Shown here one piece after another: positions 23,902 through 25,672 of a stretch of 25,672 nt of DNA; positions within the stretch are counted from its first letter, which is position 1, and each line of letters begins with the position of its first letter. The position numbers were made by a program, and so were the translations under genes. The notes below the pieces were generated by a model that worked only from the letters and a program-made list of their open reading frames with translations, did not search any database and was not told the origin of the DNA. The DNA is from Caryophanales bacterium UBA2253. Its GTDB lineage: Bacteria > Bacillota_I > Bacilli_A > ML615J-28 > CAG-698. Location of the stretch: assembly GCA_002347755.1 (NCBI GenBank), contig DDXT01000069.1:1-25672 (forward strand), given 5' to 3'.

Positions 23902-25638
23902 ATGAGCGATACCAAACAGCTTTACACCAAATACGCCAAGACGCTTCTTGAAGACCGGGTCCTTCCGGAATATCCAAGACCGCAGCTGGTCCGCGATTCC
24001 TTCGAAAACCTCAATGGTTTTTGGGACTATCACGTCGACAAGCAACCCTTGATCCCGGAACATTACGACGGAAAGATCCTGGTTCCTTTCCCAATTGAAT
24101 CTTTGCTTTCCAAGGTCAACAAACGCTTGGAAGCCGATGATTTTCTCATTTACCGGCGCTTCTTCGAACTTCCGAAGAAATTCCAAAAAGATTTGGTCTT
24201 TCTGAATTTCCAAGCGGTTGACCAAAACGCCACCGTGTACCTGAACCAAAAAAAACTCGGGACTCACCAGGGCGGGTATTTCCCGTTTTCTTTGGACATC
24301 ACCGACGGTCTTCGGGAGAAAAACGAGCTGGTGGTGATCGTCAGCGATCCGACCAATTCTTCGTATTCAGCTTTTGGAAAACAGTCTCTGAATCCGGGCG
24401 GGATCTTTTACACGCCCGTTACCGGCATCTGGCAAACCGTTTGGCTGGAATCGGTGGCGAAAAACCACATGAAAAATCTGAAGATCCTTCCGGATTTCGA
24501 TCAATCGGAAGTTAAAATCACCCTTGAGGGAACGCTTGAACCCCAAGGGATCATCAAAATATATTCAAAACAAAAACTCATTTTGGAAAAGAAATTCAAA
24601 ACGGCGGAAAACATCGTCGCCCTTCCGAACTTCATTCCCTGGACTCCGGAGAACCCCCATCTTTACGAGGTGACGGTTGAACTAAAAAACGATTTTGTAA
24701 AAAGCTATTTCGGGATGAGAAAATGGGCTTTGGGTGAAGGCAAATACGGAAAAGCCCTTTTCCTCAACAATCAGGGAATTTTCCTGAGCGGCGTTCTTGA
24801 TCAGGGGTTTTGGTCCGACGGGTTGTACACTCCGGCGTCCGACGAAGCGCTGGTCGATGACATCCAACTCATGAAATCAATGGGTTTCAACACCCTTCGA
24901 AAACACGTTAAAGTCGAACCGCTCCGCTGGTATTATCATTGCGATCGTTTGGGAATGATCGTCTGGCAGGATTTCGTGAATGGGGGGAAAGTTTCGATCC
25001 CCAAAATGATGATCCTTCCGAACATCGGTTTTAAGGGAATCGACGATGAAAAAAGTCTTGATTCCTTCGGCCGGGGAACGGAAGAATCCCGAGCAGCGTT
25101 TTTTGAGGAAATTAAACAAAATGTCTCGTTGCTTGGCAATTCACCTTCAGTTGGACTTTGGACGATCTTCAACGAGGGCTGGGGTCAATTCCAATCTCAA
25201 AAGGCTTATGATTTCCTCAAGGCGCTGGATCCTTCGCGGATCATCGATGCGGCCAGCGGCTGGTTTGATCAGGGCGGTCCCGACCTGGCCAGCATCCACA
25301 CTTATTTCAAAAAAATCAATGTTGAAAAAGGAGCTCGTCCGGTTGCCTTAAGCGAATTCGGCGGTTACTCATGTAAAATACCGGATCATGCCTATCATCT
25401 GACCAAAGAATACGGTTACCGGAAATTCAAAGATCCTAAAACTCTGGAGGCCGCGGTCGTGAACCTTTACCAAGGTGAAGTTATTCCGAATATTAAAAAA
25501 GGCCTTTGCGCGGCCATTTATACCCAACTAAGCGACGTTGAATCCGAAACCAACGGTCTGATTACGTATGACCGGGGAATTGTGAAAATAACACCGATGG
25601 TCATGAAATCGCTGAATGACGAAATTAAAAAAACCTGA
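23902..25638 (+). CDS. Glycoside hydrolase family 2 enzyme (beta-galactosidase/glucuronidase type)
   Basis: This 578-residue enzyme has the GH2 order. A sugar-binding jelly roll (about 25-185) contains NGFWDY, YRRFFELP and GIWQTVWLE. An immunoglobulin-like domain follows (about 188-275). The TIM barrel (about 285-578) has the acid/base Glu425 in FNEGWG and the probable nucleophile Glu485 in LSEFGG. It lacks the extra C-terminal domains of long beta-galactosidases. With no signal peptide it should act in the cytoplasm on imported oligosaccharides, and the exact sugar cannot be told from the sequence. The ribosome site is weak (AAAGG 13 bases upstream), so translation may depend on coupling to the preceding gene. 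It ends with TGA. Confidence 0.9.
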   Translation: MSDTKQLYTKYAKTLLEDRVLPEYPRPQLVRDSFENLNGFWDYHVDKQPLIPEHYDGKILVPFPIESLLSKVNKRLEADDFLIYRRFFELPKKFQKDLVFLNFQAVDQNATVYLNQKKLGTHQGGYFPFSLDITDGLREKNELVVIVSDPTNSSYSAFGKQSLNPGGIFYTPVTGIWQTVWLESVAKNHMKNLKILPDFDQSEVKITLEGTLEPQGIIKIYSKQKLILEKKFKTAENIVALPNFIPWTPENPHLYEVTVELKNDFVKSYFGMRKWALGEGKYGKALFLNNQGIFLSGVLDQGFWSDGLYTPASDEALVDDIQLMKSMGFNTLRKHVKVEPLRWYYHCDRLGMIVWQDFVNGGKVSIPKMMILPNIGFKGIDDEKSLDSFGRGTEESRAAFFEEIKQNVSLLGNSPSVGLWTIFNEGWGQFQSQKAYDFLKALDPSRIIDAASGWFDQGGPDLASIHTYFKKINVEKGARPVALSEFGGYSCKIPDHAYHLTKEYGYRKFKDPKTLEAAVVNLYQGEVIPNIKKGLCAAIYTQLSDVESETNGLITYDRGIVKITPMVMKSLNDEIKKT

Positions 25639-25672
25639 CGAGAAAAGAAGGGTCTGTCAAGAATTCTGTTGA
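25639..25672 (+). other. Window end after the GH2 gene
   Basis: These last 34 bases contain no terminator hairpin. An AAGAAGGG-like purine run is followed by a possible TTG, which could be the start of another co-directional gene, but the window ends there. Confidence 0.3.

Noticed and set aside
23407..24267. 286-residue minus-strand open frame opposite the small protein and GH2 genes
   Set aside because: It overlaps two well-supported plus-strand genes and their promoter, and is best seen as a shadow.
1..25672. Alternative genetic code with TGA as tryptophan
   Set aside because: TGA is a natural stop for thrS, coaE, dnaI, the GH2 gene and the secreted-protein gene, each followed closely by the next start or a terminator.

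Overview
This window looks like a chromosomal segment of a low-GC, Gram-positive-derived bacterium in the Bacilli / Mollicutes-related group. An Acholeplasma/Izemoplasma-like or similar deep Bacilli lineage is my best guess, not a proven assignment. The clues are a DnaB-DnaI type primosome, which is restricted to this group, and a polA-mutM-coaE-dnaB-dnaI-thrS neighbourhood like that of Bacillus. There are also a T-box threonyl-tRNA synthetase leader and sigma-A type promoters with 17-bp spacers. TGA is used as a stop by thrS, dnaI, coaE and other genes, so this is the standard bacterial code and not the Mycoplasma/Spiroplasma code.

Layout. Positions 172-6415 (minus) hold one very large WapA/RHS-type surface protein gene broken by three independent lesions: a one-base shift in an A6 tract near 4431, an in-frame TAA at 2991-2993, and a 50-bp perfect tandem duplication at 1227-1326. 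Undoing the two frameshifts gives exactly 2065 codons. A promoter and a folded leader with a terminator-like hairpin precede it. Positions 6712-11200 (minus) hold a thrS-led operon: thrS, an M28-type peptidase with a membrane insertion, a CPBP intramembrane protease, and a TPR protein. The T-box leader and promoter are at 11222-11485. Positions 11601-13465 (plus) hold a two-gene unit of unrecognised function, a secreted protein overlapping a polytopic membrane protein. It sits between thrS and dnaI, with lower GC and opposite orientation. A bidirectional terminator at 13523-13569 separates it from the next block.

Positions 13609-20729 (minus) form a tightly packed replication/repair operon: polA, a nitroreductase, mutM, coaE, an unrecognised 122-residue protein, dnaB and dnaI. 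The 300-bp gap after it holds a cluster of hairpins, including two near-identical 23-bp palindromic repeats and a strong terminator. Positions 21031-23271 (minus) encode a secreted lipoprotein zinc metalloprotease of the M6 / immune-inhibitor-A type. It is transcribed divergently from a small membrane-anchored protein and a cytoplasmic glycoside hydrolase family 2 enzyme (23449-25638, plus).

The core genes supply DNA replication initiation, repair, CoA synthesis and threonine tRNA charging. The flanks carry surface and secreted functions. The most unusual material is the decaying or possibly switchable RHS gene with its structured leader, the unknown secreted/membrane gene pair, and the palindromic intergenic cluster. 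I found no tRNA, rRNA, CRISPR array or transposase.
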